DNA of 64,000 bases from Hyphomicrobiales bacterium (GTDB taxonomy: Bacteria; Pseudomonadota; Alphaproteobacteria; Rhizobiales; JAJFHB01). A program made the position numbers and the translations under genes. Shown piece after piece: positions 54,074-64,000 of the stretch; the stretch's first letter is position 1; the number at the start of each line of letters is the position of its first letter. The stretch spans positions 1 to 64,000 of the forward strand of contig JAJFHE010000019.1 of the NCBI GenBank assembly GCA_021775755.1, written 5' to 3'. The notes beneath the pieces were generated by a model that ran no database searches, was not told where the DNA came from, and saw nothing but the letters and a program-made list of their open reading frames with translations.

Positions 54074-55354
54074 ATGTCGCAGATAGCGCTTCTCAAGGAC
54101 CGCCGGTTCGTGCCGCTGTTTGTGGCGCAGGCGCTTGGCGGGCTGAATGACAGCATTTTCCGCAATGCTCTGATTGTGCTTGCGACCTATGGGCTGGGGA
54201 CGAGCGAGGGATTGCCACCGGGCCAGGTGGCGGCCATCGCGACGGGGCTTTTCATTCTCCCCTATTTTCTGTTTTCGACGCTTGCGGGTCAGGTCGCCGA
54301 CAAGTTCGACAAGGCGATCGTCGCGCGCCTGCTGAAGCTTTGCGAGGTTGCGCTGGTTGTGCTCGGCGCCATCGCGTTTGCGCTATCCAGCGTGCCGATG
54401 CTGCTTGGTGTGCTTTTCCTGCTCGGCACGCAGTCGACGTTTCTAAGCCCGGTCAAATTCGCGATCCTGCCGCAACACCTTGAAACGCGCGAGCTGATCG
54501 CCGGCAATGCCCTCATCGAAGCGGGCACGTTCCTCGCCATTCTGTTCGGCTCGATCATCGGCTCGTTGTTCATCGATCCGGCAAATCGCGGCCTCGTCGT
54601 ATCAGCCATCATGATTGCCGCGGCGATTGGCGGCTATCTGGCGTCGCGCGCCATCCCGCCGGCTCCGTCGGTCACGTCGGGCATCAAGATCGAAGCAAAT
54701 GTGATTTTCGCAACATGGCGGATGCTGCGTTATGCGCGGCAGAATGGAGCCGTCTTTTGGGGGATCTTAGGCATCGCCTGGTTCTGGACACTTGGCGGGT
54801 TGTTTGTCTCGCAACTTGCGCCGTTCACGAAATTCGCGATCGGCGGCGATCAAACCGCCGTGACGCTTTACCTGGCAATCTTCAGTATCGGCATCGGAGC
54901 CGGTTCGCTTCTGTGCAACAGGCTGCTGCACGGCGCGATCAACGTGCGGTTTGTGCCGCTTGCGATCCTCGGCATGTCCGTGTTCGCTGCCGAGCTCTGG
55001 CTCGCCACCCGGGCAACCCCTGCCCCCGACGGGCTAACCAGCGGCTTTGCACTCCTGGCGACCGTGCCGGGCGCGCGGGTTGCGGTCGCACTCCTGCTAC
55101 TTGCCGCCTGCGCCGGGCTGTTCTCCGTACCGCTTTATGCGCTGGTGCAGTCGCGCAGTGCCGACGAGGTGCGTTCGCGCACCATCGCCGCGGGAAACAT
55201 CGTCATCGCTCTCTTCATGGTAACCGGGGCGGTTGTCACGACAACGCTCCTGAAGGCAGGCTGGTCGCCGCAACAGGTATTCGTCGCCGCAGCCGCGCTG
55301 AATGTTCCGGTAGCTCTTCTGCTCCACAACCGGCTGCGCGCGCACACGCCCTAA
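54074..55354 (+). CDS. MFS transporter, LplT/Aas-MFS-like
   Basis: 426 residues with about eleven to twelve membrane helices. The N-terminal KDRRFVPLFVAQALGGLNDS (in part) and ASRAIPPAPS loop, and GTQSTFLSPVKFAILPQHL, match the MFS module that often fuses to a phospholipid acyltransferase and acyl-ACP synthetase. Lysophospholipid flipping is the family role; here the acyltransferase is absent nearby. Start at 54074 (MSQIALLKDRRF). Confidence 0.83.
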   Translation: MSQIALLKDRRFVPLFVAQALGGLNDSIFRNALIVLATYGLGTSEGLPPGQVAAIATGLFILPYFLFSTLAGQVADKFDKAIVARLLKLCEVALVVLGAIAFALSSVPMLLGVLFLLGTQSTFLSPVKFAILPQHLETRELIAGNALIEAGTFLAILFGSIIGSLFIDPANRGLVVSAIMIAAAIGGYLASRAIPPAPSVTSGIKIEANVIFATWRMLRYARQNGAVFWGILGIAWFWTLGGLFVSQLAPFTKFAIGGDQTAVTLYLAIFSIGIGAGSLLCNRLLHGAINVRFVPLAILGMSVFAAELWLATRATPAPDGLTSGFALLATVPGARVAVALLLLAACAGLFSVPLYALVQSRSADEVRSRTIAAGNIVIALFMVTGAVVTTTLLKAGWSPQQVFVAAAALNVPVALLLHNRLRAHTP

Positions 55355-55367
55355 GATCTAATCTGGA

Positions 55368-55835
55368 TTAGCTCGTGCCGCCGTCGAGCAGCCGTTTCAT
55401 CTCGGACAGCTCCGCCAGCGTCGACTGCAGGATCTGAACCTGATCCTTTGAGAGGCCAGAGGCGCGTTGAGCCTGTTCAACCGCAGCCGGGTCAATCGGT
55501 GGCGGCGCGGCGGCGGCGGCTTCATCGCCTTCGCCTGAAATCTTCTGGCCAAGTGTCGCCTCGCGGCCGACTTCGGTGACGTGCGATACGCCGTTTTCAC
55601 GCAGGATCTTCTGCACGCCGCGAATGGTGTAACCGTCGCCATAGAGCAAATGGCGAATGCCGCGCAGCAGCTCAATGTCGTTCGGCCGATAGTAGCGGCG
55701 GCCGCCGCCACGCTTCATCGGCTTAATCTGCGAAAATTTGCTTTCCCAGAATCTCAGGACATGCTGCGGCACGTCCAGATCTTCCGCCACCTCACTGATG
55801 GTCCGGAACGCTTCAGGTGATTTGTCCACCGCCAC
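55368..55835 (-). CDS. MerR-family transcriptional regulator
   Basis: 155 residues. MerR helix-turn-helix and wing: [20 protein letters not shown], then [20 protein letters not shown]. An acidic, Ala-rich linker and a short C-terminal helix follow. No metal-binding Cys. It sits downstream of ihfA, the conserved alphaproteobacterial order, so it is a core regulator of unknown target. Confidence 0.92.
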   Translation of the reverse strand: MAVDKSPEAFRTISEVAEDLDVPQHVLRFWESKFSQIKPMKRGGGRRYYRPNDIELLRGIRHLLYGDGYTIRGVQKILRENGVSHVTEVGREATLGQKISGEGDEAAAAAPPPIDPAAVEQAQRASGLSKDQVQILQSTLAELSEMKRLLDGGTS

Positions 55836-55886
55836 ACACTCCTGAAGTCGATATCACACGCACGGAACCTGTCCGCCCTTCAAGCC

Positions 55887-56201
55887 TTACTCGCCCCGCG
55901 AACCTCCGGCACCGTCATTGATCACATCCTTGAGGACGTGACTTGGACGGAACACCAGCACACGCCGCGGCGTGATCGGCACTTCTTCCCCTGTCTTGGG
56001 GTTGCGCCCGATGCGTCCGCCCTTGCTGCGCACCATGAAAGTTCCAAACGATGAAAGCTTTACTGTCTCGCCGTCGACCAGCGAGGTTGTAATGTGATCG
56101 AGTATCGATTTCACAAGGTCGGCGGATTCCGTACGCGACAGCCCGACGTTCTGATGAACGGCGTCGCTAAGATCAGCACGCGTAAGCGTTTTCTCACCCA
56201 T
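55887..56201 (-). CDS. ihfA: Integration host factor subunit alpha
   Basis: 104 residues. DNA-bending HU/IHF protein: [42 protein letters not shown] (in part: [14 protein letters not shown]) with the Pro-containing beta arm. It forms a dimer with IhfB. Follows fabH by 165 bp, precedes merR by 51 bp. Confidence 0.96.
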   Translation of the reverse strand: MGEKTLTRADLSDAVHQNVGLSRTESADLVKSILDHITTSLVDGETVKLSSFGTFMVRSKGGRIGRNPKTGEEVPITPRRVLVFRPSHVLKDVINDGAGGSRGE

Positions 56202-56366
56202 CGGAGACCCCTTGCATCCAATAGAACCCGCAGCCTATTCACCAGGGCGTCCGCGGTCAATAGCCCGTAAGTGACTATCTCGCCTAACTAATCCGCAAAC
56301 GGAAGAAATCCCGTAGAGTGGTGGCACCAGCACGGATTTTACAATTTATGCTGGAATACGCTTCTA

Positions 56367-57344
56367 TTACCACCGGACAAGCGCCGCGCCCCAGGTAAAT
56401 CCACCGCCCATGGCCTCGAGCAGCACGAGGTCGTCGCGTTTGAGGCGGCCATCCTGCTTTGCGACATTCAGGGCCAGCGGTATCGACGCGGCGGACGTAT
56501 TGCCGTGCCGGTCGACGGTAATGACAACCCGCTCGTTCGACAGGCCGAACTTGCGTGCCGTGCCATCGAGGATGCGCTTGTTGGCCTGATGCGGCACAAA
56601 CCAGTCGATATCCTTGGGCTCGACACCGGAGGCCTCAAGTGTTTCAGCCATCACGCTCGCAATGTTGGTGACCGCGTGTTTGAACACGTCGCGGCCTTCC
56701 ATGCGCAGGTAACCGGTGGTTTGCGTCGACGAGGGACCGCCATCCACGTAAAGCTTGTCCTGGTAGCGGCCATCGGAACGGATGCGCGTGCGCAGAATGC
56801 CGCGGTCGGAATTGTCGCCGACACCCTCCTGCGCTTCGAGAACCAGCGCACCTGCGCCATCGCCGAAGAGCACACACGTGCCGCGGTCCTCCCAGTCCAG
56901 AATGCGTGAAAATGTTTCAGCACCGATGACCAGCGCCCGCTTGTGCTGACCACAGCGCAGAAAATTGTCCGCCGTTGTCAGCCCATAGACAAACCCGGTG
57001 CATACGGCCTGAATGTCGAAGGCGGCGCCATCGGTGATGCCAAGTTCCGCCTGCACGGTGACCGCCGTTGCGGGAAAGGTCAGATCGGGTGTCGCGGTAG
57101 CGAGAATGATGAGGTCGATATCGCCGGGCTCAAGTCCTGCATCGCTGAGAGCGTTGCGCGCTGCGTGCAAAGCGAGATCCGATGTGTTCTCGCCTTCCGC
57201 GGCAATACGGCGCTCGCGGATGCCGGTGCGCTCGACGATCCACTCATCGCTGGTATCGACGGTCTGGGAGAGCTCTTCGTTGGTGAGAACCTTTTCCGGC
57301 AAATACGCGCCACACCCTGTCACAACTGAACGTATAATACTCAC
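56367..57344 (-). CDS. fabH: 3-oxoacyl-ACP synthase III, FabH
   Basis: 325 residues. It condenses acetyl-CoA with malonyl-ACP to start fatty acid synthesis. Active site Cys in [12 protein letters not shown], His in [10 protein letters not shown], and Asn in [10 protein letters not shown] are all present. GTG start overlaps the plsX stop (GTGA), so the two are coupled. Confidence 0.96.
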   Translation of the reverse strand: MSIIRSVVTGCGAYLPEKVLTNEELSQTVDTSDEWIVERTGIRERRIAAEGENTSDLALHAARNALSDAGLEPGDIDLIILATATPDLTFPATAVTVQAELGITDGAAFDIQAVCTGFVYGLTTADNFLRCGQHKRALVIGAETFSRILDWEDRGTCVLFGDGAGALVLEAQEGVGDNSDRGILRTRIRSDGRYQDKLYVDGGPSSTQTTGYLRMEGRDVFKHAVTNIASVMAETLEASGVEPKDIDWFVPHQANKRILDGTARKFGLSNERVVITVDRHGNTSAASIPLALNVAKQDGRLKRDDLVLLEAMGGGFTWGAALVRW

Positions 57345-58405
57345 GAGGTGCCAATCCCCACTTCTTGCGCCGCCGCTGCATCCGCGGGCGCGTGATACCT
57401 GCCAAGATCCCGCTTGATCCTTGCGACCAGATCATTGCGCACCATATCTGCCGCAAGATCTATGGCGCTGGCAAACCCAATTTCATCCGCGCTGCCGTGA
57501 CTCTTGATGACAACGCCGTTCAGGCCGAGAAATACGCCGCCGTTCATGGTGCGCGGATCGAGTTTTTCGCGCAGGATGTTAAACGCGCCGCGAGCGAACA
57601 CATACCCGATCCTCGACAGAAGCGTTCGGCTCATCGCGGCGCGCAGATAGGCCGCAATCTGCTTTGCCGTGCCTTCGGCGGTCTTCAGTGCGATATTCCC
57701 GCTGAACCCCTCGGCCACCACGACATCGACCGTGCCGCGGCCGATATCATCGCCTTCGACAAAGCCATAATATTCAATCGGCAAATTGGACTCCTTGAGG
57801 AGCTGTGCTGCGTGCTTAACTTCGTCGAGGCCCTTGACCTCTTCAACGCCAATATTGAGCAACCCGACCGTCGGCCTCGACAGTCCGTAAATGGTGCGCG
57901 ACATGGCTTCGCCCATAACGGCGAACTCCACGAGCTGTTGCGCATCAACGCCGATCGTCGCGCCGACATCGAGCACAATACTCTCACCGCGCAACGTCGG
58001 CCACATGGCCGCGATTGCCGGCCGCTCTATGCCGTCCACGGTTTTCAGGATGACCTTTGCCATGGCCATCAGCGCGCCGGTATTGCCGGCGGAAACCGCA
58101 GCATGCGCCTCGCCCTCCTTGACCGCCGCAATGGCCATCCACATGCTGCTTTTGCGACGCCCGCGGCGGAGCGCCTGGCTAGGTCTGTCATCCATCGCCA
58201 CTGATACATCGGCGTGCACAAGCCGGCAGGCGTCCTTCAGACGGTCGTATTTGGCCAGCTCGGGAGCAATCAGCGCCTCGTCGCCAAACACGAGAAAGCG
58301 CGCCTCGGGATTGCGCTCGTGCGATATCGCCACGCCATGCACGACCATCTCCGGGGCCGCATCGCCACCCATGCCGTCAACGGCTATGATTAATTCATCC
58401 GCCAT
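57341..58405 (-). CDS. plsX: Phosphate acyltransferase PlsX
   Basis: 354 residues. It turns acyl-ACP into acyl phosphate for phospholipid synthesis. [32 protein letters not shown] and [18 protein letters not shown] (in part) are PlsX hallmarks. I start at 58405 ([14 protein letters not shown]); the frame upstream is unlike the family. Overlaps fabH by four bases. Confidence 0.96.
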   Translation of the reverse strand: MADELIIAVDGMGGDAAPEMVVHGVAISHERNPEARFLVFGDEALIAPELAKYDRLKDACRLVHADVSVAMDDRPSQALRRGRRKSSMWMAIAAVKEGEAHAAVSAGNTGALMAMAKVILKTVDGIERPAIAAMWPTLRGESIVLDVGATIGVDAQQLVEFAVMGEAMSRTIYGLSRPTVGLLNIGVEEVKGLDEVKHAAQLLKESNLPIEYYGFVEGDDIGRGTVDVVVAEGFSGNIALKTAEGTAKQIAAYLRAAMSRTLLSRIGYVFARGAFNILREKLDPRTMNGGVFLGLNGVVIKSHGSADEIGFASAIDLAADMVRNDLVARIKRDLGRYHAPADAAAAQEVGIGTS

Positions 58406-58555
58406 GCCGCATTGTCCCGCAGGGTCCACGATCCGCCCGTCGGGGCTGGCCGGAAAAGCCATCAATCGTCATTGCGAGCACCCCCATGGCAGTCAAATAG
58501 CAAGAATCCGCCGCGCACGATACACTCAAAGAAGATTGCAGCCACATTCGCGCGA

Positions 58556-59107
58556 TTACGACTCACCGGCCTTTGACCCTTTCATCGCCTTCAAAACCGC
58601 AAAAGGACCCTCGTCGGGCACACCGCTATCGGGAATGGCGATCGTATCGGCATCCGGTTTCCTTGGAAACGGATCGACCGCCAGCACCGCATGCTCCGCA
58701 GCAATCTCTCCAATGTCCAGTGCGGTTCCTTCCAGAACCTCCGGCTCGTCTTCTTCCGCCTCCGGGTCGATCACATACTCACCGTCGGCATCGGTTTCCA
58801 GTTTGCGCGACTTACCGCGGATGAAACTCGCCGCGACCGGTTCGGAAATCGCGTTGACCATAGTGTCGAGGCTGACACTGCAGATCTGTTCAACTTCTCC
58901 AGTCACCCTGCCTCGAACCGACAGGACGCCACTTTCGCCCGGCACAATCGTCACATCGATGCCAAGTGCCAGCACCGCTTCGACGCCGAGGCGCCCGGCC
59001 AATGCGGCGCGCTCATCGTCATCGGCTTCGAACTGTACATGCAAACCCGATGCGGGAAGCTCCGAAACGCGTACGGGTCTGGAAAATTCCACTGAACTAT
59101 CGCTCAT
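58556..59107 (-). CDS. YceD/DUF177 family protein
   Basis: 183 residues. DUF177 proteins accompany the rpmF-plsX-fabH region and are linked to 23S rRNA synthesis in some species. The core reads VRGRVTGEVEQICSVSLDTMVN and YVIDPEAEEDEPEVLEG (in parts). Start at 59107 overlaps the cytochrome bc1 chaperone gene by 11 bp. 150 bp before plsX. Confidence 0.85.
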   Translation of the reverse strand: MSDSSVEFSRPVRVSELPASGLHVQFEADDDERAALAGRLGVEAVLALGIDVTIVPGESGVLSVRGRVTGEVEQICSVSLDTMVNAISEPVAASFIRGKSRKLETDADGEYVIDPEAEEDEPEVLEGTALDIGEIAAEHAVLAVDPFPRKPDADTIAIPDSGVPDEGPFAVLKAMKGSKAGES

Positions 59108-59669
59108 CACTTCCATCCAAACCGGTGTCAGGCGGCGGCGGAAAATCAATATGACCGCCAAGAAATCCGCCGGGCGGCCGCGCGGCAAGGTGCGCCCTGC
59201 AATTGCGGACATAGGCCGCGAGAAGTTCCAGCGCGGCAGCAGCCGGCGGGCCGTCCGGGTATATGTTCCTCTCCAGCGCGCCGATCAGGGCTTCGTCCTT
59301 GTCTTCAACCTTGTTCAACGCACTGTCATAGGCGGATGTGCGGCCATAAAACGCCGATACCATTGCCTCTACCTTCTTGCCGATCGAGACATCGCTGATG
59401 CCCAATTCGCGCAGGTTCTGGTCGAGATCGGCAAACATCACATCGAAAACCCGTTGCGAGAAGTCCCGCGCCTCCCCGCCCTCCGACTTGAGGCGGTCGA
59501 ACGCCAGATAGGCATGCAGGATCAGAAGGTCAAACCGCCCGTCAAGAGTATCGGGCACGTCAAGGTCGCGATAAAACTCCGGTTGCCGCGCCTGCGCCAC
59601 AATCGCTGCATAAAGCATACTTGCGGGGTCTTCGGTGTTCGATCGGCCAAACAGTCGGTTCAGGATCAT
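59097..59669 (-). CDS. Ubiquinol-cytochrome c chaperone family protein
   Basis: 190 residues, UQCC1/CBP3-like. It helps assembly of cytochrome bc1. The core reads YAAIVAQARQPEFYRDLDVPDT and LILHAYLAFDRLKSEG, DVMFADLDQNLRELGISDVS (in parts). Start at 59669 (MILNRLFGR). Overlaps the YceD gene. Divergent from bamE. Confidence 0.9.
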   Translation of the reverse strand: MILNRLFGRSNTEDPASMLYAAIVAQARQPEFYRDLDVPDTLDGRFDLLILHAYLAFDRLKSEGGEARDFSQRVFDVMFADLDQNLRELGISDVSIGKKVEAMVSAFYGRTSAYDSALNKVEDKDEALIGALERNIYPDGPPAAAALELLAAYVRNCRAHLAARPPGGFLGGHIDFPPPPDTGLDGSDER

Positions 59670-59832
59670 GTCGGACGATGGTCCCCAGTGACGGTTTCCA
59701 GGCGCGTCGGTAACCAAGGCGCCCGATTTAGGTAAACATTAGTTGAATTTGCCGACCCACCACGTTACGTGACATTATGAGCGGCGGGCGGCAGTTTGTT
59801 GCGAATAGCACCGCAAAAGTAAAGAGCAAAAA

Positions 59833-60336
59833 ATGACCGGTTCGACGACTTGGAAACGCACCCTCTTCCGCATGGCGATCGTGCCGGCTGCGGTAATGGG
59901 ACTTGCAGCGGGTGCCTGCGCACCGATCGTGCAACCGATTACGGACTACCGCGGGTATCTGCCGCGCGGCGATGAGATCGCGAAGATCCAGATCGGCATG
60001 GGCAAGACCGAGATTGAAGCCCTGCTCGGATCTCCTTCGACAACCGCAACAATCCCCAATCTGGGTGAAAGCTACTACTACATATCAAGCGTCGTCGAGA
60101 CGAACGCGTTCCTGGCGCCGAAAGTGGTCGACCGGGAAATCCTCGCGGTGCGCTTCGGCTACGATCAGCGGGTATCGGGCCTCGCCCACTACGGCCTGCA
60201 GGACGGCAAGATCATCGATTTCATTTCGCGCGAAACACCAACGCGCGGCAAGGAAATGACCATCCTTCAGCAGCTGTTTGAGAATATCGGCCGCTTCGAC
60301 CCGGGTGCAGGCGGCCCGACCGGACCTCAGGGCTAA
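59833..60336 (+). CDS. bamE: Outer membrane assembly lipoprotein BamE (SmpA/OmlA)
   Basis: 167 residues. BamE supports beta-barrel insertion into the outer membrane. The signal region ends AAGAC (Cys 29), a weak lipobox, followed by YRGYLPRGDEIAKIQIGMGKTEIEALLGSPS (in part), the SmpA/OmlA core. A Gly/Pro tail closes the protein. Divergent from the bc1 chaperone gene, the usual alphaproteobacterial order. Confidence 0.92.
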   Translation: MTGSTTWKRTLFRMAIVPAAVMGLAAGACAPIVQPITDYRGYLPRGDEIAKIQIGMGKTEIEALLGSPSTTATIPNLGESYYYISSVVETNAFLAPKVVDREILAVRFGYDQRVSGLAHYGLQDGKIIDFISRETPTRGKEMTILQQLFENIGRFDPGAGGPTGPQG

Positions 60337-60363
60337 AACTTAAAACTACGGCAAAATGAATAA

Positions 60364-60397
60364 GGGCCCCATCGCATGATGGGGCCCTGACTTTTTT
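60364..60397 (+). terminator. Intrinsic terminator after bamE
   Basis: GGGCCCCAT (60364..60372) pairs with ATGGGGCCC (60379..60387), followed by TGAC and TTTTTT. Strong stem 28 bp after the bamE stop, between convergent bamE and hppA. Confidence 0.85.
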
Positions 60398-60414
60398 GCG
60401 TTGTGTTCGGCTGC

Positions 60415-62535
60415 TTAGTGGGCAAGCACCGCAAGCAGCAGCAGCGCCACGATGTTGGTGATCTTGATCATCGGGTTCACTGCCGGACCGGCCGTGTCCT
60501 TGTAAGGATCGCCAACCGTATCGCCGGTGATTGCCGCGTGGTGGGCATCTGAGCCCTTGCCGCCATGCGCACCGTCTTCGATGTACTTTTTGGCGTTGTC
60601 CCAGGCACCGCCGCCCGCCGTCATGGAGATCGCAACGAACAGGCCGTTGACGATTACACCGAGCAGCATGGCGCCGAGAGCAGAGAAGGCGGCTGCCTTA
60701 CCGGCAATCGCATTGACCACGAAGTAGCACACGATCGGCGACAGAACGGGCAGCATGGACGGAATGATCATTTCCTTGATCGCAGCCTTGGTCAGCATGT
60801 CGACGGCACGTCCGTAATCGGGACGCTCCTCGCCCTTCATGATGCCCGGCTTTTCCTTGAACTGCCGGCGTACTTCCTCAACGACCGCTGTCGCCGCACG
60901 ACCAACGGCCGTCATGGCGATACCACCGAAGAGATACGGCAGCAGGCCGCCGAAGAACAGGCCGACAACGACGTAAGGATTGGTGAGCGAGAAGTCGATT
61001 GCACCAACGCCCGCGAAGTACTCGAACTGACCCGGGTTTGCCGTGAAAAACTTCAGGTCTTCCGTGTAAGCGGCAAACAGCACCAGCGCGCCAAGACCGG
61101 CGGACCCGATGGCATAGCCCTTGGTCACCGCCTTGGTGGTGTTGCCAACCGCGTCCAGGGCGTCCGTGGTGTTGCGAACTTCTTCGGGAAGATCCGCCAT
61201 CTCGGCAATGCCGCCGGCATTGTCGGTGACCGGGCCGAAGGCGTCTAGCGCCACAACCATGCCCGCAAGCGCCAGCATCGTCGTCACCGCGATGGCGATG
61301 CCGAACAGGCCGGCAAGACCGTAGGTGACGATGATTGCCGCGATGATGACAATCGCGGGAAGCGCTGTCGATTCAAGCGATATGGCAAGGCCCTGGATCA
61401 CGTTGGTGCCGTGACCGGATACGGAGCTGTTCGCGATCGAGATCACCGGCCGGTAGTTCGTACCGGTGTAGTACTCGGTGATGACGATGATCAGGGCGGT
61501 CACGATCAGGCCGACAATGCCGCAGATGTAGAGATCCCAGCCGGTGAAGGAAACACCGCCCGCGCTGAACGCGGTATCCATACCGATGAGATACTCCGTT
61601 ACCGGCCACAGAGCGACCAGCGACAGTACGCCCGTAGCAATCACGCCCTTATAGAGCGCACCCATGATCGAGTTGCTCGAGCCGAGCTTTACGAAGAATG
61701 TGCCGATGATCGAGGTGATCACGCAGGCGCCGCCGATGGCGAGCGGATAGGTCATGATCGCTTCGATGTTGGCCGCGCCGGCGAAGAAGATAGACGCCAG
61801 CACCATGGTAGCAACGATCGTCACGGCGTAGGTTTCGAACAGGTCGGCCGCCATGCCGGCGCAGTCGCCGACATTGTCGCCGACATTGTCGGCGATGGTT
61901 GCGGGGTTGCGCGGGTCATCTTCGGGAATACCGGCCTCGACCTTGCCGACGAGGTCGCCGCCGACATCCGCACCCTTGGTGAAGATGCCGCCGCCGAGAC
62001 GGGCGAAGATCGAGATCAGCGAGGCGCCGAAGCCGAGAGCGACAAGCGCGTCGACGACCGTACGGTCGGTAACACCATGGCCCATGCCCGTGGTCAGAAC
62101 GGCGAAGTAGATGACGACGCCCAGAAGCGCCAGACCCGCCACCAGCATGCCGGTGATGGCGCCTGACTTGAAGGCGATTTCGAGACCGCCGGCGAGGCTT
62201 ACGCTCGAGGCCTGAGCGGTGCGCACATTGGCGCGAACCGATACAAGCATGCCGATGAAGCCCGCGAGGCCCGACAGCACCGCGCCCACCGCAAATCCGA
62301 TTGCGACCGGCAGCGACAGCAGAAACGCCACGATGATGAAGATCACGACACCGGCGATGGCGATGGTCGTGTATTGACGGCTCAGGTATGCCTGTGCGCC
62401 TTCCTGAATGGCACCGGCGATTTCCTGCATGCGTTCGTTACCGGCGTCCGCCGACAGAACCGAGCGTGTCGCCCAGATGCCGTAGACGATCGACAGCGCG
62501 CCACAGGCTATGATCAGCCATATCGCATTGCTCAT
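60415..62535 (-). CDS. hppA: Membrane proton-translocating pyrophosphatase, K+-independent type
   Basis: 706 residues with about sixteen membrane helices. It couples pyrophosphate hydrolysis to proton pumping. The catalytic cluster [20 protein letters not shown] and [18 protein letters not shown] carries the metal-binding acids. GNTTKA shows Lys where K+-dependent enzymes have Ala, so the potassium-independent class is expected. Convergent with bamE. Confidence 0.96.
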   Translation of the reverse strand: MSNAIWLIIACGALSIVYGIWATRSVLSADAGNERMQEIAGAIQEGAQAYLSRQYTTIAIAGVVIFIIVAFLLSLPVAIGFAVGAVLSGLAGFIGMLVSVRANVRTAQASSVSLAGGLEIAFKSGAITGMLVAGLALLGVVIYFAVLTTGMGHGVTDRTVVDALVALGFGASLISIFARLGGGIFTKGADVGGDLVGKVEAGIPEDDPRNPATIADNVGDNVGDCAGMAADLFETYAVTIVATMVLASIFFAGAANIEAIMTYPLAIGGACVITSIIGTFFVKLGSSNSIMGALYKGVIATGVLSLVALWPVTEYLIGMDTAFSAGGVSFTGWDLYICGIVGLIVTALIIVITEYYTGTNYRPVISIANSSVSGHGTNVIQGLAISLESTALPAIVIIAAIIVTYGLAGLFGIAIAVTTMLALAGMVVALDAFGPVTDNAGGIAEMADLPEEVRNTTDALDAVGNTTKAVTKGYAIGSAGLGALVLFAAYTEDLKFFTANPGQFEYFAGVGAIDFSLTNPYVVVGLFFGGLLPYLFGGIAMTAVGRAATAVVEEVRRQFKEKPGIMKGEERPDYGRAVDMLTKAAIKEMIIPSMLPVLSPIVCYFVVNAIAGKAAAFSALGAMLLGVIVNGLFVAISMTAGGGAWDNAKKYIEDGAHGGKGSDAHHAAITGDTVGDPYKDTAGPAVNPMIKITNIVALLLLAVLAH

Positions 62536-62732
62536 TGGTAAATCCTTGTTGCGTTACGTAAGAGAACGGGTGATGGGAGGCGTCAGTTACGCGATCTGAA
62601 ATCACTCTAAACGCAGTTTCCCCACTAACCCCCAAAAGGTCGCGCGGAACATGCCAAAACTGAGCCTCCAAGGCAACCGACGTAGGTCGCACGTGAAGGC
62701 GAGACAGATTGCCGCATTCAAGACCGCGGCGG

Positions 62733-63956
62733 TCAGGTCCGGCGGGAAATTACGGGCAACCGGGCGAACACCAGCCACCCGATCAGCACAAGGGTGATGG
62801 CAATTACCGGGAACAGGGCAAGCGCCACCGCGTCCCAGCCATAGATGTCCAGAAGCTTGCCGGACGTGAACGAGGCCAGCGCGACCAGACCGAAGACACA
62901 GAAATCGTTCACCGCCTGAACCTTGTTGCGCTCCGAAGGGCGGTAGCAGTCGGTGACCATCGAGGTGGCTCCAACAAAGCCAAAATTCCAGCCTAAGCCC
63001 AAGAAAACAAGGGCAAATCCGAAATGGGCCATACTGATTCCCGAAAGCGCGACAATGCCGCACGCCGTCAGGAGAACCATGCCCGCGGCAATGACGCGTT
63101 CCTTGCCGAAACGGTTGATCAGGTGGCCGGTGAAGAAGCTCGGCACATACATCGCAAGGGCGTGCCACTGGATGACCCAGGTCGAGTGATCGACGGTGAA
63201 ACCGCAATTCACCATGGCAAGAGGCGTCGCGGTCATCATCAGGTTCATCATGCCGTAGCTCGCCATTCCGCAGAATATGGCGATCAGCAGGCGCGGTTGC
63301 ATAAGAACGGTTTTCAGCGGCCGCGCATCGCTTTGGGCACCTGATTCGCGCACAACCGGGATATCGACAAAGGCCAGGACCACCATCGCCACCACGGCAA
63401 GGCCGGCCGATGCCACATACGCCCCCATGAAAAGGACCGGCGCAAAGGCATCCTTCGTGCCCAGGATGACGAATGGCCCGAACAGGGCGGCAAACAATCC
63501 GCCTACCAGTACCCAGGAAATCGCCTTGGATTTGAACCCGTCGCTTGCAATGTCGGCGGCGGCAAATCGGTAGTACTGCGCGAAGGCCTGATAGGCGCCG
63601 CACAGGAATGCGGAAAACGTAAAAAGCCAGAAGCTCTGTATGTAGAGCGCATAGGCCCCGAGCATGGCACCGGAAAACCCGAAGCCCGCGCCGCACATGA
63701 ACCCGACCCGCCGCCCGACACGGCGCATGAACAAAGAGGCGGGGATCGTGAATGTCGCCGTTCCGGTGACAAATCCGGTAATGGGTACGGTCGCAAGACC
63801 CTTGTCGTCCGCCAGCATATGGCCGGCGAGCACGCCCGTCGCGATGATGTTCATCGCCAGGACCCCGTATAGCGATTGCGCCGCCGCGAGGAGGAAACTG
63901 TTCCGACGCGCGCGTACGTCGTCAACAAACTGCTCTTGCACCTCAGCCTCAGCCAT
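62733..63956 (-). CDS. MFS transporter of unknown substrate
   Basis: 407 residues from the ATG at 63956 (MAEAEVQEQFVDD), or 421 from 63998. About twelve membrane helices. The loop RRVGRRVGFMCG between helices 2 and 3 resembles the MFS signature, with a partner NRFGKERVIAAGM in the second half. No substrate class can be assigned. The 197-bp gap to hppA holds the hppA promoter region. Confidence 0.88.
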   Translation of the reverse strand: MAEAEVQEQFVDDVRARRNSFLLAAAQSLYGVLAMNIIATGVLAGHMLADDKGLATVPITGFVTGTATFTIPASLFMRRVGRRVGFMCGAGFGFSGAMLGAYALYIQSFWLFTFSAFLCGAYQAFAQYYRFAAADIASDGFKSKAISWVLVGGLFAALFGPFVILGTKDAFAPVLFMGAYVASAGLAVVAMVVLAFVDIPVVRESGAQSDARPLKTVLMQPRLLIAIFCGMASYGMMNLMMTATPLAMVNCGFTVDHSTWVIQWHALAMYVPSFFTGHLINRFGKERVIAAGMVLLTACGIVALSGISMAHFGFALVFLGLGWNFGFVGATSMVTDCYRPSERNKVQAVNDFCVFGLVALASFTSGKLLDIYGWDAVALALFPVIAITLVLIGWLVFARLPVISRRT

Positions 63957-64000
63957 CCGACCCGCGCCCGCCGAGATGGCTGTAGGATGCCCGGACAATG

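Noticed and set aside
57891-59735. Plus-strand open frame of 614 codons
   Set aside because: It runs antisense across plsX, YceD and the bc1 chaperone genes, all clearly coding on the minus strand.
62602-63696. Second minus-strand frame of 364 codons
   Set aside because: Alternative frame of the MFS transporter gene; rich in Arg and Cys and without membrane helices.

Overview
This window comes from an alphaproteobacterial chromosome, most likely order Hyphomicrobiales (Rhizobiales). That reading rests on gene content and order: plsX-fabH-ihfA-merR next to a YceD protein and a ubiquinol-cytochrome c chaperone; hom-glpX-recJ; rplM-rpsI near argC; heme A synthase next to a DUF2842 protein; a class I PHA synthase; and a proton-pumping pyrophosphatase. 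No organism name can be fixed from the sequence alone.

Bases 1 to about 17,500 are accessory DNA. An IS5-type element with CTAG target duplications and an IS3-type element bracket a broken helix-turn-helix gene. The IS3 element also cuts ureD. Behind it lie the remains of a urease operon in the order ureE, ureC tail, ureG, broken ureD; ureA, ureB, ureF and most of ureC are absent. Next come a complete BMP-type ABC importer, a divergent LysR regulator, and an operon of creatinase-like M24 enzyme, HyuA and HyuB. Creatinase releases sarcosine and urea, and HyuAB-type enzymes can open N-methylhydantoin, so a creatine/creatinine-type nitrogen pathway feeding a urease is a coherent reading. A similar motif, ATTG and CAA(T) arms about 7 bases apart in an AT-rich context, lies upstream of ureE, in the BMP/lysR divergent region and upstream of the creatinase gene; it suggests one LysR regulon. 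The segment ends with head-to-head fragments of a resolvase and an integrase, the latter facing the 3' end of a tRNA-Glu gene. This looks like the scar of an integrated island.

From 17.7 to 42.8 kb the DNA is mostly core chromosome. It holds hom-glpX-recJ; a spermidine/putrescine-type ABC importer with an SMP-30 lactonase and divergent LuxR regulator; an OmpA-like lipoprotein; phaC; argC; rpsI-rplM; a three-gene unit with an ECHDC3-like crotonase; metZ; ctaA; a PhyH-type dioxygenase; and a cobalamin-binding-type radical SAM enzyme of unknown substrate.

From 43.1 to 51.6 kb there is an exopolysaccharide locus: polysaccharide deacetylase and a Wzz/kinase-like protein on the minus strand; export lipoprotein, glycosyltransferase, initiating sugar-phosphate transferase and O-antigen-ligase-like polymerase on the plus strand. 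The kinase-like domain lacks a recognisable P-loop. A tRNA-Pro and a small stretch with a pentapeptide-repeat membrane protein and orphan small ORFs follow. The last 10 kb return to core genes: a lipid-type MFS protein, merR, ihfA, plsX-fabH, YceD, cytochrome bc1 chaperone, bamE, hppA and another MFS transporter.
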